Assembly (NCBI GenBank): GCA_019247715.1
Contig: JAFBAO010000105.1
Location: 1-45,078 of the forward strand
Direction: 5' to 3'
DNA from: Caulobacteraceae bacterium
GTDB taxonomy: Bacteria > Pseudomonadota > Alphaproteobacteria > Caulobacterales > Caulobacteraceae
Length of the DNA stretch: 45,078 nt
The notes below the pieces were generated by a model that saw only the letters and a program-made list of their open reading frames with translations, did no database searches and was not told the origin of the DNA. A program made the position numbers and the translations under genes. Below, one piece after another: positions 17,764 through 26,416 of the stretch. The first letter of the stretch is position 1, and each line of letters opens with the position of its first letter.

Positions 17764-18129
17764 GTGACCGACACCGGGCGCAGATTGGTGGTGCTTGCGG
17801 TCGACGACGACGGTCTGGTGCTGATGAACACGGCGGCGATGCTCGAGGATCTCGGGCACGCGGTGATCGAGGCTGGGTCGGGCGCCGAGGCGTTGCAGAT
17901 CCTCGAGGCCGATCGTCCGATCGATCTCTTGATCTCGGACCAGGCGATGCCGGGAATGACCGGCGCCGAGCTCGCGGCCGCCGCGAAGGCGAAGCGGCCG
18001 CAGATGCCGGTGATCCTCGCGACCGGCTACGCCGACCTGCCGCCCGGCGCCGACCCGAGCCTCGTGCGGCTCGCCAAGCCGTTCAATCAGAAGGCCCTGG
18101 CCGAAGCCGTGGCCGCCGTCGGCCTCTAG
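17764..18129 (+). CDS. Single-domain response regulator (CheY-like receiver)
   Basis: A 121-residue receiver domain with no output domain. Key residues are visible: Asp14/Asp15 in LAVDDDGLVL, phospho-acceptor Asp59 in LLISDQAMPG, Thr87 in ILATGYAD and Lys105 in LAKPFNQ. The sequence style (SDQAMPGMTG, ILATGYADLP) resembles receiver domains of hybrid histidine kinases. I prefer GTG 17764, which follows GGGAGG (17752-17757) at 6 nt; ATG 17713 would add an unlikely MEVGMIGGGHAFLGRLL. No kinase is nearby. The stop codon TAG lies inside the left arm of the first long palindrome. Confidence 0.85.
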   Translation: MTDTGRRLVVLAVDDDGLVLMNTAAMLEDLGHAVIEAGSGAEALQILEADRPIDLLISDQAMPGMTGAELAAAAKAKRPQMPVILATGYADLPPGADPSLVRLAKPFNQKALAEAVAAVGL

Positions 18130-18201
18130 TGTCCCGAGTCCGAAGTTCGCCGGTGGATGGGATGGGCGCCGAGCGAACGTCGGACTCGACAAGGACACTA
18201 G
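18126..18201. repeat. Long imperfect palindrome A (REP-like)
   Basis: The left arm CTAGTGTCC+CGAGTCCGAAGTTCGC pairs with the right arm GCGAACGTCGGACTCG...GGACACTAG: 25 paired positions with one mismatch and one 4-nt asymmetry (ACAA in the right arm, 18189-18192). The loop contains GGATGGGATGGGCGCCGA. The response-regulator stop codon (18127-18129) lies in the left arm. It is the same family as palindrome B, in the opposite orientation. Confidence 0.88.
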
Positions 18202-18211
18202 CAAAGCTTTG
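18202..18211. repeat. 10-bp perfect palindrome at the dyad centre
   Basis: CAAAGCTTTG joins palindromes A and B and is itself perfectly self-complementary. It marks the centre of symmetry of the whole A/B array. Confidence 0.8.
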
Positions 18212-18213
18212 AA

Positions 18214-18290
18214 TTTAGTGTGGTTTACGAATTTGAAGTTCGCTTCGGCGCCCGCCCCATCAAGCGAGCGAACTTCAAATTCACCACACC
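18214..18290. repeat. Long imperfect palindrome B (REP-like, inverted relative to A)
   Basis: The left arm GTGTGGT+TTAC+GAATTTGAAGTTCGCT (from 18218) pairs with the right arm AGCGAACTTCAAATTC+ACCACAC (to 18289): 23 paired bases with a 4-nt asymmetry (TTAC). The loop contains CGGCGCCCGCCCCATC. Aligned to the reverse complement of A it matches without gaps through GTTCGCT, including the position of the 4-nt asymmetry. Arm differences between A and B are matched by changes on the opposite arm. Confidence 0.88.
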
Positions 18291-18332
18291 AGGCGCAATG
18301 GGCGAGGACCGGCCCATCGGCGGCGCGCCTTG

Positions 18333-18360
18333 TTGTCGGCCAGGATGCGGTTCGTATAAG
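18333..18360 (+). promoter_or_regulatory. Candidate sigma-70-type promoter for lptF-lptG
   Basis: TTGTCG (18333-18338), a 16-bp spacer and TATAAG (18355-18360) form the best promoter-like pair in the spacer, 44 bp before the lptF ATG. It lies downstream of the two palindromes, so these would be outside the lptF transcript. Confidence 0.45.
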
Positions 18361-18404
18361 AAGACGGCGCGCTCGATGGCGCGGCTGCAGCTCAATCCTC
18401 CCAT

Positions 18405-19538
18405 ATGCGCCTGCTCGAACGCTACCTGTTCCGCCAGCTTCTCGTCTCCGTGGTCTGGACCACGGCGGCGCTCACCGGGGTGGCGGTGCTGACCTCGAGC
18501 CTCTCGGCGCTGGACCTCATCGTGAACCAGCACCAGAACGCGCTCATCTTCCTCGAAGTGACGCTGCTGGCGACGCCGCAGGTGGTCGCCATGATCCTGC
18601 CGCTTGCGATGCTGATCGCCGGGCTGATGGCCCTCAATCGCCTGCAAACCGAGCAGGAGATCGTCATCTGCTTTGCCGGCGGCATGAGCCCCTGGCGCGT
18701 CGCCTCCCCGGCCATCCGGGTGGCTTCGCTGGTGGCCATCCTGGTGCTGGCGCTGAATCTTTGGGTGCAGCCGGCCTGCTTCCGAGAGCTGCGGGCGGTG
18801 ATCGAGGCGGTCCGCGGCGACCTCGCGGCGGTGATGATCAACCCAGGACAGTTCACCCACCCGGCTCCGGGATTGACCGTCTACGCCCAGTCGCTCGACC
18901 AGAGCGGCGAGATCAAGAACCTGTTCATCAACAAGGAAAGCCCTAGCGGACGCTCCTCGACGGTGATGGCCAGCGAGGGCCGGTTCGCCAAGCGCAACGG
19001 GGCGCCGGTGCTGATCATGCGGGGCGGCTCGTACCAGCAGCTGTCCCAGACCGGGGTCTTGAACACCATGTCGTTCGACGAGAACGTGTTCGACCTGCGC
19101 CCCTTCATCGCCGGGCGAGGCCCCATTCGCTACCGGCAGTCGGACCGCTATCTGCACGAGCTGTTCTTTCCCGACCTTCGCCAGTCCTGGGACGCGGAGA
19201 ACCGGAACGCCTTGCTGGCCGAGGGCCATGCGCGGCTGGCGACGCCGCTCTACAGCCTGGCCTTCACCGCCCTGGCGCTGGCGGCGGTCCTCGGGGGTTC
19301 GTTCAGCCGTATCGGCTACGGCCGACGGATCGCCATGGCTTCGGCCGCGGCGCTGGTGGTGCGGGTGACCGGTTTCGTCTCGGCGGCGGCCAGCGCCTCG
19401 CACCCCTGGCTCAACAGCCTGCAGTACGCCGCGCCGCTCGCGTGCTTCGCTATCTGCATGCTGACCGTGGTGCGACAGCATCCGGCGCGCGGCGCCGGCG
19501 AGGTTCCGGCGCGCCTCGCGGTCGGGGGCGCCGCATGA
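18405..19538 (+). CDS. lptF: LPS export ABC transporter permease LptF
   Basis: One of the two inner-membrane permeases of the LptB2FG complex that extracts LPS for transport to the outer membrane. The 377-residue protein starts with MRLLERYLFRQLLVSVVWT (amphipathic helix plus TM1), has about three N-terminal TM segments, a periplasmic beta-jellyroll (about 125-270) and three C-terminal TM segments. The motif GLMALNRLQTEQEIV with AGGMSPWRV is the coupling-helix region typical of YjgP/YjgQ proteins. The stop overlaps the lptG start (ATGA). Confidence 0.94.
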   Translation: MRLLERYLFRQLLVSVVWTTAALTGVAVLTSSLSALDLIVNQHQNALIFLEVTLLATPQVVAMILPLAMLIAGLMALNRLQTEQEIVICFAGGMSPWRVASPAIRVASLVAILVLALNLWVQPACFRELRAVIEAVRGDLAAVMINPGQFTHPAPGLTVYAQSLDQSGEIKNLFINKESPSGRSSTVMASEGRFAKRNGAPVLIMRGGSYQQLSQTGVLNTMSFDENVFDLRPFIAGRGPIRYRQSDRYLHELFFPDLRQSWDAENRNALLAEGHARLATPLYSLAFTALALAAVLGGSFSRIGYGRRIAMASAAALVVRVTGFVSAAASASHPWLNSLQYAAPLACFAICMLTVVRQHPARGAGEVPARLAVGGAA

Positions 19539-20638
19539 GGGTCGCGCCCGGGAGCCTCGATCGCTATGTGCTGACCGAGAGCCTCGCCGGCCTGGCCCAG
19601 GCCATGGGCATCATCTCGTCCATGGTGCTGATGATCTCGTTCGTGGACCTTTCACGGCAGTACGGAGGGCGCGCTGACGTCGGGTTCTTGAGGTTGGTCG
19701 AGCTGGTGCTCCTGCAGGCGCCCTCGGTGATCCTGCTGCTCTTGCCCTTCGTGTTCCTGTTCGGCGGCCTAAGCACCTTCGTCGCCCTCAACCGTCGCAG
19801 CGAACTGACCGCCATGCGGGCGGCCGGCGTGTCGGCCTGGCGCTTCATCCTTCCGGCGGCGGGGATGGCCGTATTCATCGGCATCGTCGACGTGACCGCG
19901 CTCAATCCCCTCGCCGCTGGCCTCAACGGCCATTTCGAGGACGCCAAAACGGCCATCAACCAGGGCTTCAACCGCTCCGGATCGCCGATCTGGCTGCGGC
20001 AAGGTGACGAGCATACCCAGATCGTGATCCACGCCGACCGCCACGACATGGTGGGCGGGATCGTCCGGCTCCAGCACGTCTCGCTCTACCTCCAGAACGT
20101 GACGCCGCAGGGCGGCCTTCAGTTCTCGCGGCGAATCGACGCGGCCGAGGCGCTGCTGGGTCCCGGCTACTGGCGGCTCAACGAGGTCCGCGAAACGACG
20201 CCGGGGGCCGGCTCAGTGCGCTCGGAGGTTCTATCCATCCCCTCGAGCCTCGATCGGCGCACGGCGATGGAAAAGTTCGCCGCGCGCGATTCGGTCAGCT
20301 TCTGGCGCCTGCCCCACACCATCCGCCGCGCGGACGCGGCCGGATTCTCGTCGGCGCCCTACCGCCTGAGGTTCTTCCAGCTCCTGGCGACGCCGCTGCT
20401 GTTCGCGGGGATGACGGTCCTGGCCGCCGCCTTCTCCCTGCGCCTGACGCGGCTGGGAGGGGTGGCGGGGCTGGCGGCCGCAGGCGTGACCCTTGGTTTC
20501 GTCATCTTCTTCTTCGATCGTCTGTGCGGGGCGCTCGGCGCGGCCGAGGTGGTCCCGCCGCTGGTCGGGGCCTGGGCGCCGCCGGCGGCGGCGATGCTCG
20601 CAGGCTGCACCCTGCTTTGCTATACCGAGGACGGCTGA
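19535..20638 (+). CDS. lptG: LPS export ABC transporter permease LptG
   Basis: Partner permease of LptF. The 367-residue protein has the same YjgP/YjgQ architecture: N-terminal SLDRYVLTESLAGLAQAMG, coupling-region LSTFVALNRRSELTAMRAAG with VSAWRF, a periplasmic jellyroll (about 130-265) and three C-terminal TM helices. ATG 19535 overlaps the lptF stop. LptB, the ATPase, is not in this window. LptD follows 93 bp downstream, so the inner- and outer-membrane parts of the pathway are adjacent. Confidence 0.94.
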   Translation: MRVAPGSLDRYVLTESLAGLAQAMGIISSMVLMISFVDLSRQYGGRADVGFLRLVELVLLQAPSVILLLLPFVFLFGGLSTFVALNRRSELTAMRAAGVSAWRFILPAAGMAVFIGIVDVTALNPLAAGLNGHFEDAKTAINQGFNRSGSPIWLRQGDEHTQIVIHADRHDMVGGIVRLQHVSLYLQNVTPQGGLQFSRRIDAAEALLGPGYWRLNEVRETTPGAGSVRSEVLSIPSSLDRRTAMEKFAARDSVSFWRLPHTIRRADAAGFSSAPYRLRFFQLLATPLLFAGMTVLAAAFSLRLTRLGGVAGLAAAGVTLGFVIFFFDRLCGALGAAEVVPPLVGAWAPPAAAMLAGCTLLCYTEDG

Positions 20639-20731
20639 GACGGCCGCATGACCAAAGGGGGAACGTCAGTGACTCTCAGCACCGGCATTCGACTTCGGCA
20701 GGACGACGCGCAAGATTGTCCGACTAGCTGA

Positions 20732-23050
20732 ATGCGCTTGGTCCTCCCGCAGCTTGTCGCTGGCCGACGGAGCGGCTGGGCGGCGTGCGCCTCGGCGGTC
20801 GCAGCCTTGCTCGCGCTCGCGCCGGCCGCAGCGCTTGCCAGCCCGCGCGAAGGGACGCTGCCGGCGCTCGGCGCGGCTCCCGCCAAACCGGCCGGCCCGC
20901 CGCCGCCCAGCGACGGACTGGCGGGCGGCGGCTTCTACATCGAGGCCGACGAACTCACCCAGGACCAGCAGACCAACCGGGTCACCGCGCACGGCCATGT
21001 GGTCGCCCGCTACCAGGGCCGGACTGTCAAGGCCGGCAAGCTCGTCTACGACAGCACCACCGGCATCGTGACGGCCAGCGAGGGCGTGACCGTCATCAAT
21101 CCCGACGGGACCGTCGAGTTCGCCCGCACGGCCACCCTCAACCGCACCATGTCTCAGGGCGTGGCCATGGCCTTCTCCACCCGTCTCAAGGGCGGCGTCT
21201 CGGTCGCCGCCGCCGGCCTGGTGCGCAAGTCGGACCTGCGCAACGAGCTCAACGAGGCCATCTTCACCCCCTGCCCGGTGTGCGCCAAGCACCCCAAGCC
21301 GACCTGGTCGATCCGGGCGCGCAAGGCCGTCGAGGACAAGCGGCGGGAGATCGTCTACTTCCGCGACGCCATCATCGAAGTCCACGGACTGCCGGTCTTC
21401 TTCACGCCGGTGTTCTGGCAGGCGGACCCGTCGGTGGCGAGGAAGTCGGGCTTCCTGATTCCGACGGTCACCACCTCGACCTTGCGCGGCTTCTCATGGG
21501 AACAGCCCTACCTCCAGGTGATCTCGCCCTCGGAAGACGTGGTGGTCAGCCCGCAGTTCAATTCCAAGGTGAACCCCTTCCTCAACGTCGCCTGGCGCAA
21601 GCGTTTCTACTCCGGCGCCTTCGACCTCAGGGCCGGCTACACCCACGAGCGTGATTTCGACTCGCACGGGGAAAAGTTCGGCGACCTGACGTCGCGCAGC
21701 TACATCCTCGGCAAGGGGTTGTTCGCCATCGACCGGAACTGGCGCTGGGGCTTCACGGCGGAGCGGGCCTCCGACCCGTTGATCTTCGAGAAGTACGCGA
21801 TCGACGATCCGTACGTAGAGCGAGGCCTCTACGCCGCCGACGACCAGCGGTTGATCTCGCAGCTCTACACCGTTCGCCAGACCCAGACCTCGTACATCTC
21901 GGTGGCGGCGATCTCCGTCCAGGGCCTGCGGGCCACCGACATCAACGCGACCTTCCCCACCGTCGCGCCCCTGATCGAAGCCCATTTCGAACCCTCGACG
22001 CCGGTGCTCGGGGGTCGCCTGAGGCTGGACGGGAGCGGGGTGGTGCTCAACCGCGACCAGTCGCCGGTGGACCCAACCCTGGCGGGGATCGACAGCCGCC
22101 GCGCCACCGCGCAGGCGGACTGGCGGCGAACCTTCATCGTCGGCCCGGGGATCAGGATCGATCCCTTCATCCAAGGCCGCGTGGACTTCTTCAGCCTTTC
22201 CAATCTGCAGCCGCCCTCGGCCAAGCACGCCGACATCACGCGCGCTTTCGGGACCGCCGGGTTCGACGTCACCTGGCCGTTCTTCCGGCGGACCGGGGCG
22301 GTCACCTGGATCCTGAGCCCCATCGCCCAGCTGGCCCTGTCGCCCGCCACCAAGCAGGATCCGCGCATCCCCAACGAAGACAGCATCGACTTCGAGTTCG
22401 ATACGACAAACCTCTTCGAGATGAACAAGTCGCCCGGCTTCGACCTCTACGAGGGCGGCCAGCGGCTCAACGTAGGCGCCCAGGCGAGCGCCGAGCTCGA
22501 CGACGGACGCGACGTCAGCGTGCTCGTGGGGCGCAGCTTCCGCGCCAAGGCCGACCCCAACCTGCCAGCGTTCAGCGGGCTTTCCCACGCCGCCTCCGAT
22601 TGGGTGATGTCGGCGGAGGGGACCCCGATCAAGGGGCTCGACTTCTTCACCCGCTTCCGCCTGGACTCCGGGACCTTCTCGATCAACCGGCTGGAGCTGG
22701 GCGCCGACGTCAACATCGGGCGCTTCAACGGCACGATCCGCTACCTCGACGAGAACCCGGACCCCAACGGCCAGGTGGTCAAGGATCTCGACTTCCGGGG
22801 CGAGCTCTTCGTCACCAAGAACTGGGGCGTCACCGCCTATGGCGCCCGCGAGTTCGAGAGCGGCGTGTGGACGCAGCGCGCTTTCGGGGTGATCTACCGC
22901 AACGAGTGCGTGCGGGTGGACGTGGTCTACACCAGCAACGAGACCTTCAACCGGACGCTCGGCCCCAGCAGCGGCTTCGTCTTCCGCCTTTCGCTCGCCA
23001 CATTGGGGAATTCAGTATACAGCCCCGCATCAACAAATCCGTCGCCGTAG
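20732..23050 (+). CDS. lptD: LPS-assembly protein LptD
   Basis: Outer-membrane beta-barrel that inserts LPS into the outer leaflet. The 772-residue precursor has a signal peptide (about 1-37, ending AAALASP), an N-terminal OstA/jellyroll domain (FYIEADELTQDQQTNRVTAHG, VKAGKLVYDSTTGIVTASEGV) and a long barrel with alternating aromatic strands (for example SWEQPYLQVISPSEDVVVSP). Cys181 and Cys184 (TPCPVC) and Cys726 (NECVRV) are the only cysteines outside the signal peptide, a reduced set compared with E. coli LptD. A disulfide between the N-terminal pair and the barrel is plausible. LptE is not seen nearby. Confidence 0.95.
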   Translation: MRLVLPQLVAGRRSGWAACASAVAALLALAPAAALASPREGTLPALGAAPAKPAGPPPPSDGLAGGGFYIEADELTQDQQTNRVTAHGHVVARYQGRTVKAGKLVYDSTTGIVTASEGVTVINPDGTVEFARTATLNRTMSQGVAMAFSTRLKGGVSVAAAGLVRKSDLRNELNEAIFTPCPVCAKHPKPTWSIRARKAVEDKRREIVYFRDAIIEVHGLPVFFTPVFWQADPSVARKSGFLIPTVTTSTLRGFSWEQPYLQVISPSEDVVVSPQFNSKVNPFLNVAWRKRFYSGAFDLRAGYTHERDFDSHGEKFGDLTSRSYILGKGLFAIDRNWRWGFTAERASDPLIFEKYAIDDPYVERGLYAADDQRLISQLYTVRQTQTSYISVAAISVQGLRATDINATFPTVAPLIEAHFEPSTPVLGGRLRLDGSGVVLNRDQSPVDPTLAGIDSRRATAQADWRRTFIVGPGIRIDPFIQGRVDFFSLSNLQPPSAKHADITRAFGTAGFDVTWPFFRRTGAVTWILSPIAQLALSPATKQDPRIPNEDSIDFEFDTTNLFEMNKSPGFDLYEGGQRLNVGAQASAELDDGRDVSVLVGRSFRAKADPNLPAFSGLSHAASDWVMSAEGTPIKGLDFFTRFRLDSGTFSINRLELGADVNIGRFNGTIRYLDENPDPNGQVVKDLDFRGELFVTKNWGVTAYGAREFESGVWTQRAFGVIYRNECVRVDVVYTSNETFNRTLGPSSGFVFRLSLATLGNSVYSPASTNPSP

Positions 23051-23092
23051 CTTAAGACGGGGCTCACGCGTTGAGAGTTGAGAAGGGTTAGC

Positions 23093-24451
23093 ATGGGGCT
23101 GTTTTCGAAGGGAGCGAGGGCCGTTGTCTGGCCGGCTCCCGGGGTCTTGCTCGCACTCTTGCTCGCCGGCGCCGTCCAGGCTCAGGAGCCCGCCACTCCG
23201 ACGGCCGCGCCGGCCGCCGCGCCTGACGCCGCCGCCGCGCCCGCCTCGCCGCCCGGGCTCTATGAGCGCGTGGTGGCCACCGTCAACGACGACGTCATCA
23301 CCAGCTACGACCTCGAGCAGCGCACCCGCCTGCTGATCGTGGTCGCCGGAATCCAGCCGACCAACGACAATCTTCCGGAGATGGAGCGCGAGGCGCTGCG
23401 CTCCCTGATCGAGGAGCGCCTGGAGCTGCAGGAGCTCAAGCACGAGGAGAAGCAGCAGAAGTTCTCGATCATCGCCAGTGACGCCGACGTCGACGATGAG
23501 ATCGCCGCCACCGCCAGCGCCAACAACACCACCCCGCAGCAGCTGCTGGCCTCTCTGGGCCAGGCAGGGATCGGCGCCGAGACCTATCGCTCGCAGCTGC
23601 GCGCCGAGATCAGCTGGCAACGCTGGATCCGGGGCCGCTACGGCTCACGGCTGCGGATCGGAGAGGCTCAGATCAAGGCCTTCCAGCAGCGCATGGAGGC
23701 CGAGGCCGGCAAGCCGCGGTATCAGGTCGCCGAGGTGTTCATCGACGCTCAGCGCGCCGGCGGACCGCAGGCCGCCATGAACGAGGCCAACCAGCTGATC
23801 GAGCAGCTGCACCAGGGCGCGCCCTTCGCGGCGGTGGCGCACCAGTTCTCCGCCGACAGCACCGCCGCCAACGGCGGCGACCTCGGCTGGGTGACCGCCG
23901 GCGAGCTTCCGGCCGAGGTCGTCGCGGCTTTGGACCAGATGCGGCCCGGCCAGCTTTCCGCGCCGATCGCAGTCAAGGATGGAGTCTACATCGTCAACCT
24001 ACGCAACAAGGAGGCCGGTGGGACATCCCAGATCGTCGACCTGAAGCAGGCCGCCATCGCCCTGGCCGCGGACGCGCCCGCCGATCAGGTCGCCGCCGCG
24101 CAGGCCAAGCTCGAGGCGCTGCGCGGCAAGCTGCACGGCTGTGACAATTTCGAGGCCATCGCCGGCAAGGCGGACGGGGTGCTGGCCGGCGACCTCGGCG
24201 AGTCCGACGTCCGGGACCTCGCCCCGGCCTTCCACGATGCGGCCACGACCGTGCCGGTGGGCGAGGTGTCGGCGCCGCTGCGCAGCGACCAGGGCCTGCA
24301 CCTGATCGCGGTCTGCAGCCGGCGGAGCAACGCCGGCCAGGGCCTAGACCACGACCAGATCGAGAACCGGCTGGCCGGCGAACAGCTCAGCATGATGTCG
24401 CGCCGCTACCTGCGGGACCTCAGCAACTCGGCCAGCATCGAGATTCATTGA
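23093..24451 (+). CDS. surA: Periplasmic SurA-like peptidyl-prolyl isomerase/chaperone
   Basis: Predicted chaperone for outer-membrane protein folding. The 452-residue precursor has a signal peptide (about 1-31, ending VQAQ), an Ala/Pro-rich linker, the SurA N-terminal chaperone domain (YERVVATVNDDVITSYDLEQR, LRSLIEERLELQELK) and a parvulin domain (AEVFIDAQRAGG, FAAVAHQFSADSTAANGG, DLGWVTAGELP, LSAPIAVKDGVYIVNL). The second parvulin-like region (about 330-430) is weaker. I use ATG 23093, preceded by GAGAAGGG, rather than an upstream TTG. Placement directly after lptD matches a conserved order and a shared role in outer-membrane biogenesis. The stop overlaps the pdxA TTG start. Confidence 0.92.
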   Translation: MGLFSKGARAVVWPAPGVLLALLLAGAVQAQEPATPTAAPAAAPDAAAAPASPPGLYERVVATVNDDVITSYDLEQRTRLLIVVAGIQPTNDNLPEMEREALRSLIEERLELQELKHEEKQQKFSIIASDADVDDEIAATASANNTTPQQLLASLGQAGIGAETYRSQLRAEISWQRWIRGRYGSRLRIGEAQIKAFQQRMEAEAGKPRYQVAEVFIDAQRAGGPQAAMNEANQLIEQLHQGAPFAAVAHQFSADSTAANGGDLGWVTAGELPAEVVAALDQMRPGQLSAPIAVKDGVYIVNLRNKEAGGTSQIVDLKQAAIALAADAPADQVAAAQAKLEALRGKLHGCDNFEAIAGKADGVLAGDLGESDVRDLAPAFHDAATTVPVGEVSAPLRSDQGLHLIAVCSRRSNAGQGLDHDQIENRLAGEQLSMMSRRYLRDLSNSASIEIH

Positions 24452-25443
24452 GCGCGCCTTGCCTCGCGGTCACCCTCGGCGATCCGGCCGGCATCGGCCC
24501 GGAGATCATCGCCAAGGCCTGGAGGGCGCTGCGCCAGACCGGGCCCGCCTTCGTCGCCGTCGGCGACGGCCAGAGCCTGGCGGTGGCCGGGGCGCCGATC
24601 CAGCGGCTCGGCTCTGCCGAGGGAGCTGCGGCGGCCTTCGCGCGTAGGCTGCCGGTCATCGACCTCGCGCTGCCGGCGCCGGTCGCCCCCGGCCGCCCGA
24701 CCGCCGACGCCGCGCCGCTGGTGGTGCGCTGGATCGAGACGGCGGTCGGCCTGGCGCTGGCCGGGACGGTGGGCGCCGTGGTCACCGCCCCGATCGCCAA
24801 GAGCGTCCTCTACGCCGGCAGATTCCGCCATCCTGGCCATACCGAGCTGCTGGGCGAGCTTACGGCCGCCGCGCCGGTCGAGGGGATTCGCGGCCCGGTG
24901 ATGATGCTGACGGCCCAGGACCTGAAGGTGTGCCTCGCCACCATCCACGAACCCCTGGCGCGGGTTCCGGGCCTGCTCTCCGTCGAACGCATCGTGGGAG
25001 TGGGGCTGGTGGCCGCGCAGGCCCTGCGGCGCGACTTCGGGGTGGCGGCGCCGCGCCTGGCCGTGGCCGGTCTCAATCCGCACGCCGGAGAGGAGGGCGC
25101 GCTCGGGCGCGAGGAGATCGAAATCGTCGCCCCCGCGGTCCAGGCCCTGCGCGCGCAGGGGGTCGATGCGGCGGGGCCGCTTCCCGCCGACAGCCTTTTC
25201 CACCCCACGGCGCGGGCCGCCTACGACGCCGTCCTCTGCCTGTATCACGATCAGGCCCTGATCCCGGTGAAGATGCTGGACTTCTGGGGCGGCGTGAACG
25301 TCACCCTGGGGCTGCCAGTCGTTCGGACCTCGCCCGACCACGGGGTGGCATTCGACATCGCCGGCCGGGGCATCGCGCGGCCGGACAGCCTCATCGCCGC
25401 GATCCGGCTCGCCGGCGCGATCGCGGCCCGCCGCGCCGCCTGA
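24448..25443 (+). CDS. pdxA: 4-hydroxythreonine-4-phosphate dehydrogenase
   Basis: NAD-dependent enzyme of the DXP-dependent pyridoxal phosphate pathway. The 331-residue protein shows LAVTLGDPAGIGPEIIAKAW near the N-terminus, FRHPGHTELLGEL and CLYHDQALIPVKML with metal-binding His residues, and the C-terminal TSPDHGVAFDIAGRG. The start is TTG 24448, overlapping the surA stop; TTG is unusual but no better in-frame start exists before the conserved LGDPAGIG. Confidence 0.95.
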   Translation: MSAPCLAVTLGDPAGIGPEIIAKAWRALRQTGPAFVAVGDGQSLAVAGAPIQRLGSAEGAAAAFARRLPVIDLALPAPVAPGRPTADAAPLVVRWIETAVGLALAGTVGAVVTAPIAKSVLYAGRFRHPGHTELLGELTAAAPVEGIRGPVMMLTAQDLKVCLATIHEPLARVPGLLSVERIVGVGLVAAQALRRDFGVAAPRLAVAGLNPHAGEEGALGREEIEIVAPAVQALRAQGVDAAGPLPADSLFHPTARAAYDAVLCLYHDQALIPVKMLDFWGGVNVTLGLPVVRTSPDHGVAFDIAGRGIARPDSLIAAIRLAGAIAARRAA

Positions 25444-25451
25444 CGCTGCGC

Positions 25452-26285
25452 ATGCGCCTCGAAGACCTGCCGCCAGTTCGCGAGGCGCTCGAGGCGGCCG
25501 GCCTGGGCGCCCGCAAACGCCTCGGCCAGCACTTCCTCCTGGACCTGAACCTCACCCGCAAGATCGCCCGCCTGGCCGGTCCCTTGGAAGGCGAGACGGT
25601 GATCGAGGTCGGGCCCGGCCCTGGGGGCCTCACCCGGGCGCTGCTCGAAGCCGGCGCCAAGGTCATCGCCATCGAGAAGGACGCCCGCTTCCTGCCCCTG
25701 CTGGCCGAGATCGGGGTGCGCTCGGACGGACGGCTACAGGTGCTCGAGGCCGACGCCCTGACGGTGGACGAGACGGCGCTGCCGCCCACGGCGCCCATCG
25801 TGGCGAACCTCCCCTACAACGTGGCGAGCCCCCTGGCGGTGAAATGGCTGACCGGGCCACGGCGGCCGACGTCCATGACGCTGATGTTCCAGAAGGAAGT
25901 GGCGCGGCGTCTCGTGGCGGCGCCCGGGTCGAAGGACTATGGGCGCCTGTCGGTCCTCGCCCAGGCCCTTTGCGAGGCGCGCATCGTCCTGGAACTGCCG
26001 GCCCGCGCGTTCACCCCGCCCCCGAAGGTCGACTCGGCGGTGGTCCGCCTGCTCCCTCGCCCTGACCGCCCGAGCGACGCCCAAGTGGCGGCGCTGCAGC
26101 GCGTGACGCAGGCCGCCTTCGGCCAGCGCCGCAAGATGCTGCGCTCGAGCCTCGCCGCGCTGGGCGGCGAGGCCCTCTGTGCGGCGGCCGGGCTCGATCC
26201 GGCGGCGAGGGCCGAGACGCTGACGGTGGAGAGCTATCTGAAGCTGGCCTCCAGGGTCGAACAGACGCCGCCGCCGCCGGCCTAG
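25452..26285 (+). CDS. rsmA: 16S rRNA dimethyladenosine transferase RsmA (KsgA)
   Basis: Dimethylates two adjacent adenines near the 3' end of 16S rRNA. The 277-residue protein has the signature KRLGQHFLLDLNLTRKIA, SAM-binding EVGPGPGGLTRALLEAG, catalytic NLPYNVASPL, FQKEVARRLVA and FTPPPKVDSAVV, then an Arg-rich AAFGQRRKMLRSSL. ATG 25452 lies 8 bp after the pdxA stop. Confidence 0.97.
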   Translation: MRLEDLPPVREALEAAGLGARKRLGQHFLLDLNLTRKIARLAGPLEGETVIEVGPGPGGLTRALLEAGAKVIAIEKDARFLPLLAEIGVRSDGRLQVLEADALTVDETALPPTAPIVANLPYNVASPLAVKWLTGPRRPTSMTLMFQKEVARRLVAAPGSKDYGRLSVLAQALCEARIVLELPARAFTPPPKVDSAVVRLLPRPDRPSDAQVAALQRVTQAAFGQRRKMLRSSLAALGGEALCAAAGLDPAARAETLTVESYLKLASRVEQTPPPPA

Positions 26286-26416
26286 TTCGCCCAATCGCAC
26301 GCCGAAACCCCGCCCCAGCGCCGCGGCGCCCAAAGCGAGGTTTTCCAGCTCCGCCGTGGGAGCTACATTGCAAACGCCGTAAGAGATGGCCGGCGCGGTC
26401 GCGCCGTGGAGGAGTC

